Shown here piece by piece: positions 1-8,867 of a DNA stretch of 64,000 nt. The first letter of the stretch is position 1; every line of letters starts with the position of its first letter. The translations under genes were made by a program, and so were the position numbers. The notes below the pieces were generated by a model, which saw only the letters and a program-made list of their open reading frames with translations, was not told where the DNA came from and ran no database searches. This DNA is from Moritella sp. 24 (GTDB taxonomy: Bacteria > Pseudomonadota > Gammaproteobacteria > Enterobacterales > Moritellaceae). The stretch lies in assembly GCF_018219155.1 (NCBI RefSeq), contig NZ_CP056123.1:1311505-1375504 (forward strand). The letters are read 5' to 3'.

Positions 1-330
1 GCGTTACGTAAAGCGCCTGCTGTGTCGTTTGATCATAAAGACGACATGCATATTAAGTTTATTCAGCAACATTTTGACTTAGCGGGTGGTTCATATCCAT
101 GTCATATCGTCCGCTCGTCAGAAGCATTTGTTGCGATGGCGAATGCGGGGGTGGCGTATTGTTTGATCCCTGAATTACAAATTAAAGGTGAATTAGCATC
201 GGGTAAGTTGGTTAAGTTAACCGATATTCAGCTCACAAATCCTTTATATTGGCACCGCTGGGTGTTGCTAAAAGGCTTATATAAGCAAGTCTCTGATCAG
301 ATTATTAATGCTGCTCAGAGCGCGTTATAG
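1..330 (+). CDS. argP: LysR-family regulator ArgP (IciA), C-terminal end, partial
   Basis: The reading frame is open from base 1, so only the last 109 codons of a gene that starts outside the window are present. The residues fit the end of the effector-binding domain of ArgP/IciA: an FDHKDDMH segment, then a CHIV.SSEAF stretch, an IPELQI.GELASG loop and an LYWHRW motif near the end. ArgP is known as the lysine/arginine-responsive LysR regulator of argO and lysine genes. The helix-turn-helix is off the window, so the family call rests on this tail alone. The GTG at 22 is an internal codon, not the start. Confidence 0.82.
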   Translation, partial: ALRKAPAVSFDHKDDMHIKFIQQHFDLAGGSYPCHIVRSSEAFVAMANAGVAYCLIPELQIKGELASGKLVKLTDIQLTNPLYWHRWVLLKGLYKQVSDQIINAAQSAL

Positions 331-763
331 TAGCAAGATTACAGTGACTAGATTAACTGCGGTTTACTAGTTCGATGACGAATTGAATCAAATGCTTAGC
401 GATATTCACTAACGTGATAATAAGGTCGTATATAGTTTGGTTGGTGCTATAACAGTAAAGTACGATGAAGCCTGATAAAATTAAAAGAGGAAAAATAGCG
501 ATAGTGAATGATCTAACCATAAAATGCCCTCTACAGCAGTAAATATATTAGCTGGTATTTTTATTAGTGTTGTCAGTAATTATAATTGGTATTGTCGGTA
601 TTATAATCCATATTGAACATTTCACCTCTTTTTTGAACCGAAGGTCATTAAAGTATATTGATATAAATTATAATTTTTTGCTATTTCATCTTGGATTTTT
701 AATAAGATAATCTAGGATTAGGTGAGATTTAGAACTTAATCGGCAAGGACGAAGAGGGATATT
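331..763. other. Intergenic region, 433 bases, no convincing gene
   Basis: This stretch is AT-rich and separates the argP end from a small gene. Two ORFs of 25 to 30 codons start at ATGs near 464 and 522, but neither has a clear Shine-Dalgarno sequence. I see no strong terminator hairpin after argP and no RNA gene. Confidence 0.5.
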
Positions 764-973
764 ATGGATAATTCGACGATAAAAAGTGCAGTCAGCAGTA
801 CTGAGCATGAAAATGTAAAACTAACGATTGCAGAGTTAAGTGAACAAATTAAGCGCATGACGGACTATGTCGAACTACATAGCCAGTCAAATACTGCCGC
901 GTTGCATAATACATTAAAAGCTACGATGCGTTATCGCGACAGTTTGGTGGCCAATCTAGCCCGCCAAGCCTAA
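764..973 (+). CDS. Small hypothetical protein, 69 residues
   Basis: I do not recognise this protein. It is short, soluble and probably all helical, with no Cys, signal peptide or membrane segment. A charged central helix (LSEQIKRMTDY) and a second amphipathic stretch near the end suggest a small helical or coiled-coil protein. The ATG follows a GAGGGA sequence by five bases, a usable ribosome site, which supports a real gene. It stands alone between argP and a convergent flavoprotein gene. No function is inferred. Confidence 0.55.
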   Translation: MDNSTIKSAVSSTEHENVKLTIAELSEQIKRMTDYVELHSQSNTAALHNTLKATMRYRDSLVANLARQA

Positions 974-1015
974 AGTGAATTAACGGTTTTACACCTTAGC
1001 CAAAATAAGGGGTAA

Positions 1016-2467
1016 TTAGCAGCCTGGGCCACAATCCATACAATGTTTAATCATATCAGGACCTAAGTGTAGTTTCGCATTTAGGTCTCGTAGTGCTGTC
1101 CTCACACCTTCTTCAATAACAGGGTGGTAAAATGGCATGTCTAACATTTCTGATACAGTCATTTTTTGCTGATGTGCCCACGCTAATAAATGCGCAAGAT
1201 GTTCTGCATCGGGACCAATCATTTCAGCGCCTAAGAATCGGCCTGTCCCGTGTTCAGCATAAACATGTAATAGCCCCTTATTACGCAACATCACACGTGA
1301 GCGACCTTGGTTCTCAAACGATACAGATCCTGTTTCAAAGCAACCACAGTTACCTAAACGTTCAATGATCTGTTTGTACGTTTCACCAACCATCGCAATT
1401 TGTGGGTCTGTAAAGACAGCTGAGATAACGCTGCGGCGTAGACCTGCTCTAATTTGTGGGAAACGTCCGGCATTGTCACCTGCAATACGAGCTTGATCGG
1501 CAGCTTCGTGTAATAACGGGATCTGATTACTTGCATCACCGGAAATAAAGATATTCTCGACCGATGTTTGTAATGTGTAATAATCTGCTGTTGGTACACC
1601 ACGTTCATCTAATTCTAGTGTGGTATTTTGTAACCCAATTTTATCGACATTCGGACGACGGCCAGTGGCTGCGAGCACATACTCAACATTGATGGTTTGT
1701 AATGCTTGGTTATCATCTACATATTTTATTTCAACATGGTCGCCCTGACGTTTCATGCTTTCAACTTGGACGTCTGCGTTTAGATAGAACTCTTCGTTGA
1801 ATGATTTGTTCGCATACGCCATCACTGTAGGGTCTGTTAATGGACCAACTTGGCCACCCAACCCAAACATGATGACTTCAACACCTAAGCGTTTTAATGA
1901 TTGTCCTAGTTCAAGACCGATCACACCGGGACCAAACACTGCGATTGATTTTGGTAAATCATCCCATTCAAATACATCATCGTTGATCACGAGACGATCA
2001 CCTAACTCGTTCCATACCGCAGGGTAAGCAGGGCGTGAACCCGTTGCAATAACGATACGTTTAGCATTAATTTGTGTATGGTCATCAACTAACAATGTCG
2101 TATTATTTAAGAATGTCGCGTAACCAGAAATTTTATCTTGTGCTGGAATCTCATCGACACCTTCGACAACAAAACCCACGAAGCGATCGCGTTCACGTTT
2201 AATACGCGCCATGACTTCAACACCGTTTATCAATGTTTCACCTTGTGGATGAATACCAAAGCCGGGTGCTTTTTCAATTTGGTGGACACTTTCTGCTGCT
2301 GCAATAAGTAACTTAGATGGCATACAGCCGACACGAGCACACGTTGTCCCATAAGGGCCGCCTTCAATAATGACTACACTGTCGGTATGTGCTTTTGCTG
2401 CACGGTATGCGCCTAAGCCTGCTGTACCACCACCAATTACTGCTACATCTACATTTATCATATTCAT
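1016..2467 (-). CDS. Dihydrolipoamide dehydrogenase-like pyridine nucleotide-disulfide oxidoreductase
   Basis: This 483-residue FAD flavoprotein belongs to the class I disulfide reductases. The N terminus has the FAD-binding GGGTAG motif at about residues 12-17, followed by the redox pair in CARVGCMPSK. A second dinucleotide-binding GPGVIGLELG segment lies mid-protein, the FAD-contacting ISGDA motif follows, and the catalytic base is in the FYHPVIEEG motif of the dimerisation domain. Family members move electrons between NAD(P)H and a disulfide substrate. It is not next to pyruvate or oxoglutarate dehydrogenase genes, so it is probably a stand-alone paralogue and not the complex E3 subunit. 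The tail has three cysteines (HCMDCGPGC), which may bind metal or form an extra disulfide. AAGG seven bases before ATG supports the start. Confidence 0.85.
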   Translation of the reverse strand: MNMINVDVAVIGGGTAGLGAYRAAKAHTDSVVIIEGGPYGTTCARVGCMPSKLLIAAAESVHQIEKAPGFGIHPQGETLINGVEVMARIKRERDRFVGFVVEGVDEIPAQDKISGYATFLNNTTLLVDDHTQINAKRIVIATGSRPAYPAVWNELGDRLVINDDVFEWDDLPKSIAVFGPGVIGLELGQSLKRLGVEVIMFGLGGQVGPLTDPTVMAYANKSFNEEFYLNADVQVESMKRQGDHVEIKYVDDNQALQTINVEYVLAATGRRPNVDKIGLQNTTLELDERGVPTADYYTLQTSVENIFISGDASNQIPLLHEAADQARIAGDNAGRFPQIRAGLRRSVISAVFTDPQIAMVGETYKQIIERLGNCGCFETGSVSFENQGRSRVMLRNKGLLHVYAEHGTGRFLGAEMIGPDAEHLAHLLAWAHQQKMTVSEMLDMPFYHPVIEEGVRTALRDLNAKLHLGPDMIKHCMDCGPGC

Positions 2468-2967
2468 AATTAAACCTTAGAAAGCGTTATGGCGAAAACG
2501 TATGTCGTTTGTCGCATTCATTAATATTCAAATTTGGAGAGGCGAAGCATCTGCCTCGTCTTGATGTAGTTATTATGCAAATATTACAGTGATAGGTATA
2601 ATTGATTGTTATTTTTAGTTTGATAGGTAGTTGCTATTAATTGGTGTTTTTATCTACTTCATTAAAGGTAAGTGTGAAAAATCATATATAACTGTTTTTA
2701 TTGATAATATAAGAAATATTTAGCGGATGTTAATTATTTTTATAAAAATTTATGCTACTCCATTTTAAATACTCCATTTTATTGCGTATTATTCAGTCTG
2801 TTCACTGGTTTTTCATTGCGCTAGAGTAAGTTAGTGTGATGTTTCTCGCTGTGTAGAATAAACATATATACAATATATTGTACATATGGGTATGATTTAT
2901 TGTGATGATTGTCGTATTTACTCTATTCGGCATGTTTTGATTTTTATTTTCGTATGCAGGAATAGTT
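2468..2967. other. Divergent intergenic region, 500 bases
   Basis: This very AT-rich region separates two divergently transcribed genes, so it should hold both promoters. I could not assign a specific operator. A 74-codon ORF on the minus strand (2802-3026) overlaps the start of the chemoreceptor gene and has unlikely composition, so I treat it as chance. Confidence 0.5.
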
Positions 2968-4947
2968 ATGAATTTTTCAGATGTTTCGTTTAAACATAAA
3001 ATTTTTATGTTGTTAGCTTTACCCATGTTGGGGTTTTTATGGTTGAGTGTCGCCTCTCTTACTCAAAGTATTAAAACCAGTAATGAGATGTCTACTTTGA
3101 CGGAGTTAACGGAACTGTCTGTTCAGTACAGTGAATTAGTGCATGAATTACAAAAAGAACGAGGTATGACGGCTGGATTTATTGGTTCGAATGGCGAAAA
3201 GTTTGCAAGTAAATTACGTCAGCAACGTGCAGACACAGATGCTAAAAAAGCGAAGATGATGCAGTTTTGGCAGCAGGCCTCGTTTAGCGATAATAATATT
3301 AAACAATTAGAAGCCAGTATTGAACAAAGCCTAAATATGCTGACGGGTATTCGTAATAAAGTGAATGCACAAAATATTCAGTTAGCGGCGGCACTAAAAT
3401 ACTATACTCAATTGAATGCCAAACTATTAAGTGTATCTGAAGTCATTACTGATATTAGTACAGATGCAAAAATAACAAATGAAACGATCGCATATTATAA
3501 TTTCTTACAAGGTAAGGAACGTGCGGGGATTGAGCGTGCGGTATTAAGTAATGCATTTTCAAAAGACCAGTTTGCAGCGGGGCAATTTGTTAAATTTATC
3601 GGGCTGGTGGTTGAACAAGATACTTACTTTGACAACTTTACGTCTTTTGCGAGTGAAGCTAATCGCAACTTTTTCACTCAACAGTTAAATACAGCTGCTG
3701 TTAGAGAAGTAATGAAATTAAGACATGCCGCTGAAACGCAGTCGAGCGATTTTGATATTGATGCGGAATATTGGTTTGGCCAAGCGACACAACGCATTAG
3801 TCAGTTAAAAAAGATCCAAGACACTCTTGAAGCATCATTATTAACGCTTGCTAAAGCAAACCGTGATAGCGCGATGAACACGCTGATAATGAATGTTGTG
3901 TTTAGCGTATTGATTATTGTTATTGCTGGTGTGATTAGCTTTGTGACTGTTCGCGATTTAATGTCACGAGTGAAAGAGCTTATGGATGTGATGACCGAAG
4001 TACGTGACAACAATGATCTGACGGTACAAACCAACTTGGCAGGTGACAGCGAACTTGGACAAATCGCCACTGCGCTAAATCTGACTTTGTCACAGTTTGC
4101 AGGTGCGATGGACAATATTTCTACGTCAAGTATTACGCTAGCATCGGCAGCAGAAGAAACTGCACAAACGTGTGATTACAGTTCTCAATCATTGTCTGAG
4201 CAACAGGACGGTATCAGTCTTATTGCCACTGCGATTGAAGAGCTATCGGCAACCGTGAAAGAAGTCGCGCTGAATACCCAATTAACCGCAGATTCAGCAA
4301 AAAGTGTGGATGCACAGGCGGTAAATGGTTTTGAAATAGTGCAACAGTCATCATTATCTATTGAAGATTTAGCCCGTGAAATTGATGGTTTAGCACAACG
4401 TATTAATAATTTACACGCGAGTAGCAATAATATTACTAACATGGTCGATGTGATTAAATCGGTTGCAGACCAAACCAATTTATTGGCATTAAATGCTGCA
4501 ATTGAAGCGGCTCGCGCTGGTGAGCAAGGTCGTGGTTTTGCTGTTGTTGCCGACGAAGTTCGTACATTAGCAAAACGAACGCAAGAATCGACTGCAGAAA
4601 TTGAGAGCTTCATTAGTGCATTACAAGCAGATGCGAATGCAGCGTTTAATGTTATTGAAGTCAGTCAAACAAAAGCATCAGAAGCGGTGAATAACTCGCA
4701 ACAGGTTGCACAAACATTACAAGATATTACAGGGGCGGTTAACGAGATATTCTCAATGACCGAACAAGTTGCGACTGCAATTGAAGAGCAATCGGTCGTA
4801 ACTCAAGATGTAGCTCAGAACGTTGTCACGATAAAACAAAAGTCGATGGAGTCTGCAACGGGGGCAACTCAAATTGCAATGACAGCAAAAGAGCAGGCGC
4901 AATTGGCAACATCGCTGCAAGATGTCGCTAAAGTATTTAAAATATAA
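2968..4947 (+). CDS. Methyl-accepting chemotaxis protein with NIT (nitrate/nitrite-sensing) domain
   Basis: This is a 659-residue transmembrane chemoreceptor. The first membrane helix is at about 13-32. The periplasmic part carries the NIT-domain signature [19 protein letters not shown] near residues 56-75 and a second helical bundle. The second membrane helix is at about 303-325, a HAMP domain follows, and the signalling hairpin contains the highly conserved tip [20 protein letters not shown] near 505. NIT domains are helical sensors linked to nitrate or nitrite, so the receptor probably steers swimming toward anaerobic electron acceptors; the ligand is inferred. The protein lacks a C-terminal CheR-docking pentapeptide. 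The ATG follows GCAGGAATAGTT. The next gene starts 18 bases after the stop, suggesting co-transcription. Confidence 0.9.
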   Translation: MNFSDVSFKHKIFMLLALPMLGFLWLSVASLTQSIKTSNEMSTLTELTELSVQYSELVHELQKERGMTAGFIGSNGEKFASKLRQQRADTDAKKAKMMQFWQQASFSDNNIKQLEASIEQSLNMLTGIRNKVNAQNIQLAAALKYYTQLNAKLLSVSEVITDISTDAKITNETIAYYNFLQGKERAGIERAVLSNAFSKDQFAAGQFVKFIGLVVEQDTYFDNFTSFASEANRNFFTQQLNTAAVREVMKLRHAAETQSSDFDIDAEYWFGQATQRISQLKKIQDTLEASLLTLAKANRDSAMNTLIMNVVFSVLIIVIAGVISFVTVRDLMSRVKELMDVMTEVRDNNDLTVQTNLAGDSELGQIATALNLTLSQFAGAMDNISTSSITLASAAEETAQTCDYSSQSLSEQQDGISLIATAIEELSATVKEVALNTQLTADSAKSVDAQAVNGFEIVQQSSLSIEDLAREIDGLAQRINNLHASSNNITNMVDVIKSVADQTNLLALNAAIEAARAGEQGRGFAVVADEVRTLAKRTQESTAEIESFISALQADANAAFNVIEVSQTKASEAVNNSQQVAQTLQDITGAVNEIFSMTEQVATAIEEQSVVTQDVAQNVVTIKQKSMESATGATQIAMTAKEQAQLATSLQDVAKVFKI

Positions 4948-4964
4948 TCAGGAGAAATGTAATA

Positions 4965-5522
4965 ATGATGAATAAACTTAAATTAGTTGGCTTAGCAATG
5001 ATTGCCGTGATAGTGAGTGGTTGTGCAACTGTACAATTACCTGCAGAGCAGCAAACTATGATCGACAACAACAGTACGCTTTACACGCAAGTGGGTATGT
5101 GGACAGAAAAAGGTAATGTAATTGCCACAAACTATAAACGTGGTGAGCATATTCCGGTTAACTCTGCTGTGACGATTATGAGTGTTGATGCATCGACTAT
5201 TACCTTTAGTTATGACGAACGTGTGATTAAACTGAAAAATATCGATAAATTTACTAAGATTGATACTCCTGCATTATTGTCGCGTACTTTTGCATTGAAG
5301 CCTGTGAATTTAACGGCGTTTAGTGAAGTAGAGAAAGCGGCTATTGAGAAAGGTGATGTTGTTCTTGGCATGACTAAACATGCTGTTATCACTAGTCGAG
5401 GTTTCCCACCTGCTCATAGAACGGCAAGTTTGAAACAGGATAGTTGGAGATTTTGGCAAAACAGATTTGGTACGATTGTTTACGAATTTGAGCAAGACAA
5501 AGTATCTAAAATCGTTAAGTAA
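4965..5522 (+). CDS. Putative outer-membrane lipoprotein
   Basis: The 185-residue product begins with a lysine-containing n-region, a hydrophobic core and the lipobox VSGC at Cys20, so it should be lipidated and held in the envelope. The remainder is a mostly beta, soluble domain with no motif I recognise. The gene follows the chemoreceptor after 17 bases with an AGGAG-type ribosome site, and a strong terminator lies just downstream, so the two genes probably form one operon. A role next to the chemoreceptor, such as ligand access or envelope anchoring, is only a guess from position. The second ATG at 4968 could be the real start. Confidence 0.75.
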   Translation: MMNKLKLVGLAMIAVIVSGCATVQLPAEQQTMIDNNSTLYTQVGMWTEKGNVIATNYKRGEHIPVNSAVTIMSVDASTITFSYDERVIKLKNIDKFTKIDTPALLSRTFALKPVNLTAFSEVEKAAIEKGDVVLGMTKHAVITSRGFPPAHRTASLKQDSWRFWQNRFGTIVYEFEQDKVSKIVK

Positions 5523-5550
5523 TAACTTGCTTAGCTGAGTTTAAAATAGA

Positions 5551-5577
5551 AAAGGAAGCATGATGGCTTCCTTTTTT
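5551..5577 (+). terminator. Intrinsic terminator after the chemoreceptor-lipoprotein operon
   Basis: AAAGGAAGC pairs with GCTTCCTTT around a six-base loop and is followed by a run of T. It sits about 30 bases after the lipoprotein stop. Confidence 0.85.
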
Positions 5578-5597
5578 ATTGTCCTCTATTTGCCTAT

Positions 5598-5910
5598 CAC
5601 TTATTACCGGCTGTAAATGTAAAGTAGCTTAAAGTTACTTTGTCTTCGAGCATTAATTTCGTAGTATTACCCCGCCGTAAATAGCGGTATATTCCTTGGA
5701 GTTTTAAATGAACGATAGCGACCATCCCCCTAGTATAAAGGTGGGAAATAACCCGTAATTGATGGTATCGAATCGTTATTGTTTTAAGCCGTCTCTGGCT
5801 GAGTATATCTATCCTAATCGCGGGAGCGTTATACGTTATTTCCTTCCTAAATCTCAAATTATTATTTACTACTTAAGGTGGTCGTTACTCAGCTAATCGG
5901 GAGATTAACT
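5598..5910 (+). promoter_or_regulatory. Long mgtE leader with upstream hairpin and leader ORF
   Basis: About 330 bases lie between the preceding terminator and the mgtE start, which is long for an ordinary 5' region. A CCGC/GCGG hairpin near 5672-5687 lies just before a short ORF with its own good ribosome site (5708-5758). The stretch after that ORF has short paired segments (AGCC/GGCT near 5790) but no clear intrinsic terminator, so any attenuation would be Rho-dependent or translational. I compared it with the M-box and the yybP-ykoY manganese riboswitch from memory and found no match to either core. Confidence 0.45.
5708..5758 (+). CDS. Candidate mgtE leader peptide, 16 residues
   Basis: A GGAG ribosome site ends six bases before an ATG that opens a 16-codon ORF, MNDSDHPPSIKVGNNP. 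The N terminus combines acidic residues with a Pro-Pro pair, and the last sense codon is also Pro. Known magnesium-transporter leaders in enteric bacteria (mgtL before mgtA) encode short peptides with acidic residues and prolines near the N terminus, which destabilise translating ribosomes at low Mg2+ and open the downstream gene. The position ahead of mgtE fits that logic. The ORF and ribosome site are seen; the sensing role is inference. It could be a chance ORF. Confidence 0.5.
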   Translation: MNDSDHPPSIKVGNNP

Positions 5911-6759
5911 ATGTCAGTAATGAACTATAGAGCAGATATTGTCAGTGAAAATACAGACCTGGCAGAAGCATTAGCGTTAAAAAATATATTCTTAGTACAA
6001 GATATTGAGTCCCAAGCGCAACAATTAATTCAGATATCAATACCTGACGCGATCATGCTATTACATGATTTTCCATTACGTCATGTGCAGTCGTTATTAG
6101 ATTTACTTGATGAGATGGGTGAAGAAGTCAGGGTGCGGCATCTCGCGAGTGGCTTAGGGCTATTATGTTCGGAAGTCGAGCCCGCAGGGCATTATTTGAA
6201 AAATGGTGTATTGAACCATGTACGTGAACGCGTGGGCTGGATTGTAGGTTTGGCATTACTCGGTATTGTTTCAGGACTTATTATCTCTCACTATGAAGAT
6301 ACGTTATCGCAATTGGTATTGTTAGCCATATATATGCCTGTGATTGCGGCTGCTGGTGGTAATACCGGATCACAAGCGGCTACATTAGTAGTGAGAGCGT
6401 TAGCGATGGAGGAGATACGTGGTCGTGATTGGTTTGCTGTACTGTGGAAAGAGTTCCGTATATCTTTGGTTGTCGCGAGTATTCTAGCTGTTGTCATCAT
6501 TGGCCGTGTGATGTTCTTTAGTGATAGCAGTGCATTACCAGAGGGGATATTGCTTGAAGATATTGCATTAGCGATTGGTATTTCTATTTTATTGCAAGTC
6601 GTATTATCGACAACCGTCGGTGGTTTACTGCCACTTGTTGCGCGAATTTGTAAATTAGATCCTGCGGTACTCGTAAGCCCTGTGCTGGCGTCATTAGTTG
6701 ATATTACCGGGATGATTATTTACTTCAAAACGGTGAACAGTATTCTTGGATTTACCTAG
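5911..6759 (+). CDS. mgtE: MgtE/SLC41-type magnesium transporter, short form without CBS domains
   Basis: The product, 282 residues from the chosen start, carries the MgtE integral-membrane domain from about residue 105 to the end, with about five membrane helices and the conserved pore segment MPVIAAAGGNTGSQAATLVVRA. It should pass Mg2+ (possibly Co2+ or other divalent ions) down the membrane potential. About 90 N-terminal residues resemble a reduced MgtE N domain. The paired CBS regulatory domains of full-length MgtE (about 450 residues) are absent, so cytosolic Mg2+ gating as in the classical channel is unlikely. I chose ATG 5911 because GGGAG precedes it; an in-frame GTG 33 bases upstream lacks a site. 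Confidence 0.85.
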   Translation: MSVMNYRADIVSENTDLAEALALKNIFLVQDIESQAQQLIQISIPDAIMLLHDFPLRHVQSLLDLLDEMGEEVRVRHLASGLGLLCSEVEPAGHYLKNGVLNHVRERVGWIVGLALLGIVSGLIISHYEDTLSQLVLLAIYMPVIAAAGGNTGSQAATLVVRALAMEEIRGRDWFAVLWKEFRISLVVASILAVVIIGRVMFFSDSSALPEGILLEDIALAIGISILLQVVLSTTVGGLLPLVARICKLDPAVLVSPVLASLVDITGMIIYFKTVNSILGFT

Positions 6760-6909
6760 TGCGTACATAATTAATACCGCATAATCGGCCATCATCGTAC
6801 TGTGGCCGGTTAGCGACTGTAATCGACTTGCTTAATATGTAGTTGTACGGTAAATTTGCTCGCTAATTATATAGTAAAATATCATAAACTTAAGAGTTCA
6901 ATTTTCACG

Positions 6910-8082
6910 ATGCCGTTAGCTTTATTAGACCTGTTTTCTATCGCTATTTTTACCGCAATTGGATTATCATTTCTAGCGATAATTATGGTGTGTATTTGGA
7001 TTGGTAATCGCCGTTATGATGGCGTGAATAATTGGCTCATTTCTAGCTTTATCATATTAGCTTTTGCGTTTATTATTGCTGAAAAACTGTGGTTCTTGAA
7101 ACTCGATGGTTATATCAGTAATGAATGGCTGAATGTGATGCTCCCAAATATATTATTATGTTTTGGTGTGTGTCAAATCCCTCATGGTTTCCATCGCTTT
7201 CTACAGATTAAACAATCTTTATTTTGGCTTTATGCGAGCCAGTTTTTGATTGTTGCCCCCTTGTATGCCTACGGGTTACTAGCTGACACTCCGATGTTAT
7301 TCAGCATCATCGTACTCTCTTTATCAGTAACAATAAGCTTATTTTTTAACTGCTATTACTTGTTTAGTTACCAAGCAAAGCAATACGGTGTTACACGTCT
7401 TATTTGTATATTGACGTGCGTATTAGCCCTAGTGTTAAACATCAGTCGTATCATCTTGTTACTACGGGCGCCGAGTATTGTTAATAGCATCGAACTCTCT
7501 ACGGCAATCGCTTGTATTAATTTGTTAATGGGACAGTGCTTTCTGACATTTTGTTATTTGATGTTTTGCACTCAGCGTAATGCATTTTCATTGCAGCATA
7601 TGTCTTTTATTGATCCACTTGCCAATATTTATAACCGCCGCGGTTATCAGCATGCTATTGCGGCCTTAGCGCCACATAAAGAAGCAGCGGTGATGATTCT
7701 TGATATCGATCACTTTAAAGCCGTTAATGATGAGTATGGCCACGCAGCTGGCGACTTAGTGATTAAAGATATCGCGATGATTATTGCGAAAGAGTGTGAT
7801 AGCTCTTGTATATATGCGCGTACAGGTGGTGAGGAATTTAGTATCTATTCACCTTTAATATCAGCCAAAATAGTAGAAAGCATCGCAGAGTCTGTTCGTC
7901 TTACAATCATGAAACACACGATTGAAAAACAAAACGTATTGATTAATGTGACTGCTAGTATTGGTGTCGGTATTGGTCAAAGCAATAATATCTTTGCATT
8001 GGAAGAAGAAGCGGATAAAGCGTTATATCAAGCTAAGAGGGATGGCCGAAATTGCACTGTGATGCAGCTATTTGTTTCGTAA
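6910..8082 (+). CDS. Membrane-bound diguanylate cyclase (GGDEF domain)
   Basis: From ATG 6910 the product is 390 residues. The first 210 or so form about seven hydrophobic helices, an unassigned membrane sensor domain, and the rest is a GGDEF domain. The DIDHFKAVND metal/substrate loop and the GGEEF active site are intact, so it should make cyclic di-GMP from GTP. The RxxD inhibitory site expected five residues before GGEEF is missing, so product feedback by that route is not expected. An in-frame TTG 54 bases upstream would add 18 residues but has no better ribosome site. The gene stands alone and ends at a bidirectional terminator shared with crr. Confidence 0.88.
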   Translation: MPLALLDLFSIAIFTAIGLSFLAIIMVCIWIGNRRYDGVNNWLISSFIILAFAFIIAEKLWFLKLDGYISNEWLNVMLPNILLCFGVCQIPHGFHRFLQIKQSLFWLYASQFLIVAPLYAYGLLADTPMLFSIIVLSLSVTISLFFNCYYLFSYQAKQYGVTRLICILTCVLALVLNISRIILLLRAPSIVNSIELSTAIACINLLMGQCFLTFCYLMFCTQRNAFSLQHMSFIDPLANIYNRRGYQHAIAALAPHKEAAVMILDIDHFKAVNDEYGHAAGDLVIKDIAMIIAKECDSSCIYARTGGEEFSIYSPLISAKIVESIAESVRLTIMKHTIEKQNVLINVTASIGVGIGQSNNIFALEEEADKALYQAKRDGRNCTVMQLFVS

Positions 8083-8133
8083 GGGATGATGGTTGAATAT
8101 GGGATAGAGCGTTTTGATAGGAAAATGCAGTCG

Positions 8134-8164
8134 AAAAAAAAGAGCTATTAAATAGCTCTTTTTT
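8134..8164. terminator. Bidirectional intrinsic terminator between the cyclase gene and crr
   Basis: AAGAGCTATT and AATAGCTCTT form a near-perfect hairpin with an A run on the left and a T run on the right, so it can serve both convergent genes. Confidence 0.8.
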
Positions 8165-8234
8165 GCATACTTACGTTATCGTTAAGAACGAATCTTTGAT
8201 AACGCTAAGTACTGGTCTTAAATAATGTTAAGAA

Positions 8235-8747
8235 CTAGTCTTTAATTACTTTAAGAACAATAGTTTCGCCTAGTACAACTGAACCAGAGATTTTTTCCAT
8301 GCTTTTGATTTCATCCATGTTTGAGATGATGCAAGGTGTAATTACTGATTTAGCTTTTTCAGTTAGTAGCGCTAGATCGAATTCAATGATAGTTTCACCA
8401 GCATTGATATGTTGACCTTCTTCAGCGATACGTGTGAAGCCTTCACCGCGTAGTTCAACTGTGTCTAGACCGAAGTGAACAAGAACTTCTAGGCCTTCGT
8501 CTGAACGGATTGCGAATGCGTGGTTAGTTTCGTAAATTTTTACGATCTCACCTGTTACTGGCGCAACTAGTTTGTTACCAGTTGGGTTGATAGCGATACC
8601 GTCACCAACAATTTTCTCAGCAAAGATAACATCTGGCACATCTTCGATAGCAACGATTTCACCGGCAAGTGGAGAAACAATGTTTAACGTATTGCTGTCT
8701 TTACTGTCGTCTGAAACCAGTTTTTTTAATTTATCGAATAATCCCAT
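8235..8747 (-). CDS. crr: PTS glucose-specific EIIA component
   Basis: This 170-residue cytoplasmic phosphocarrier takes phosphate from HPr and passes it to sugar-specific EIIB domains. In enteric bacteria it also controls adenylate cyclase and inducer exclusion. The phosphorylated histidine is His91 in LVHFGLDTVEL, and the partner His76 lies in ETNHAFAI. The N-terminal amphipathic MGLFDKLKKLV helix, which contacts membranes in the enteric protein, is present. It is the last gene of a ptsH-ptsI-crr block on the minus strand, 120 bases after ptsI, which leaves room for a separate promoter. AGGAG precedes the start. Several TTAAGAAC repeats lie in its 3' region. Confidence 0.97.
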   Translation of the reverse strand: MGLFDKLKKLVSDDSKDSNTLNIVSPLAGEIVAIEDVPDVIFAEKIVGDGIAINPTGNKLVAPVTGEIVKIYETNHAFAIRSDEGLEVLVHFGLDTVELRGEGFTRIAEEGQHINAGETIIEFDLALLTEKAKSVITPCIISNMDEIKSMEKISGSVVLGETIVLKVIKD

Positions 8748-8867
8748 TTTTAACTCCTAGAATTTGGTAGACATAGCCATCGGTCATGAACGTGTGCATA
8801 ACCAATGACTTTACGTTGTTATCATAACATTATCTTTCAAGATTTGATGCTATGACAACTGAAATAA

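Noticed and set aside
2802-3026. 74-codon minus-strand ORF overlapping the chemoreceptor start
   Set aside because: AT-rich chance ORF without a ribosome site, overlapping a certain gene.
4185-4613. 142-codon minus-strand ORF inside the chemoreceptor gene
   Set aside because: It mirrors the conserved signalling domain on the other strand; the real gene is certain.
5597-5857. 86-codon ORF on the minus strand in the mgtE leader
   Set aside because: It has an arginine-rich, unlikely composition, no ribosome site, and opposes a region that better fits an mgtE leader.
5598-5910. Possible M-box or manganese riboswitch before mgtE
   Set aside because: I could not find the conserved cores of either class in the sequence; the leader ORF explains the region better.
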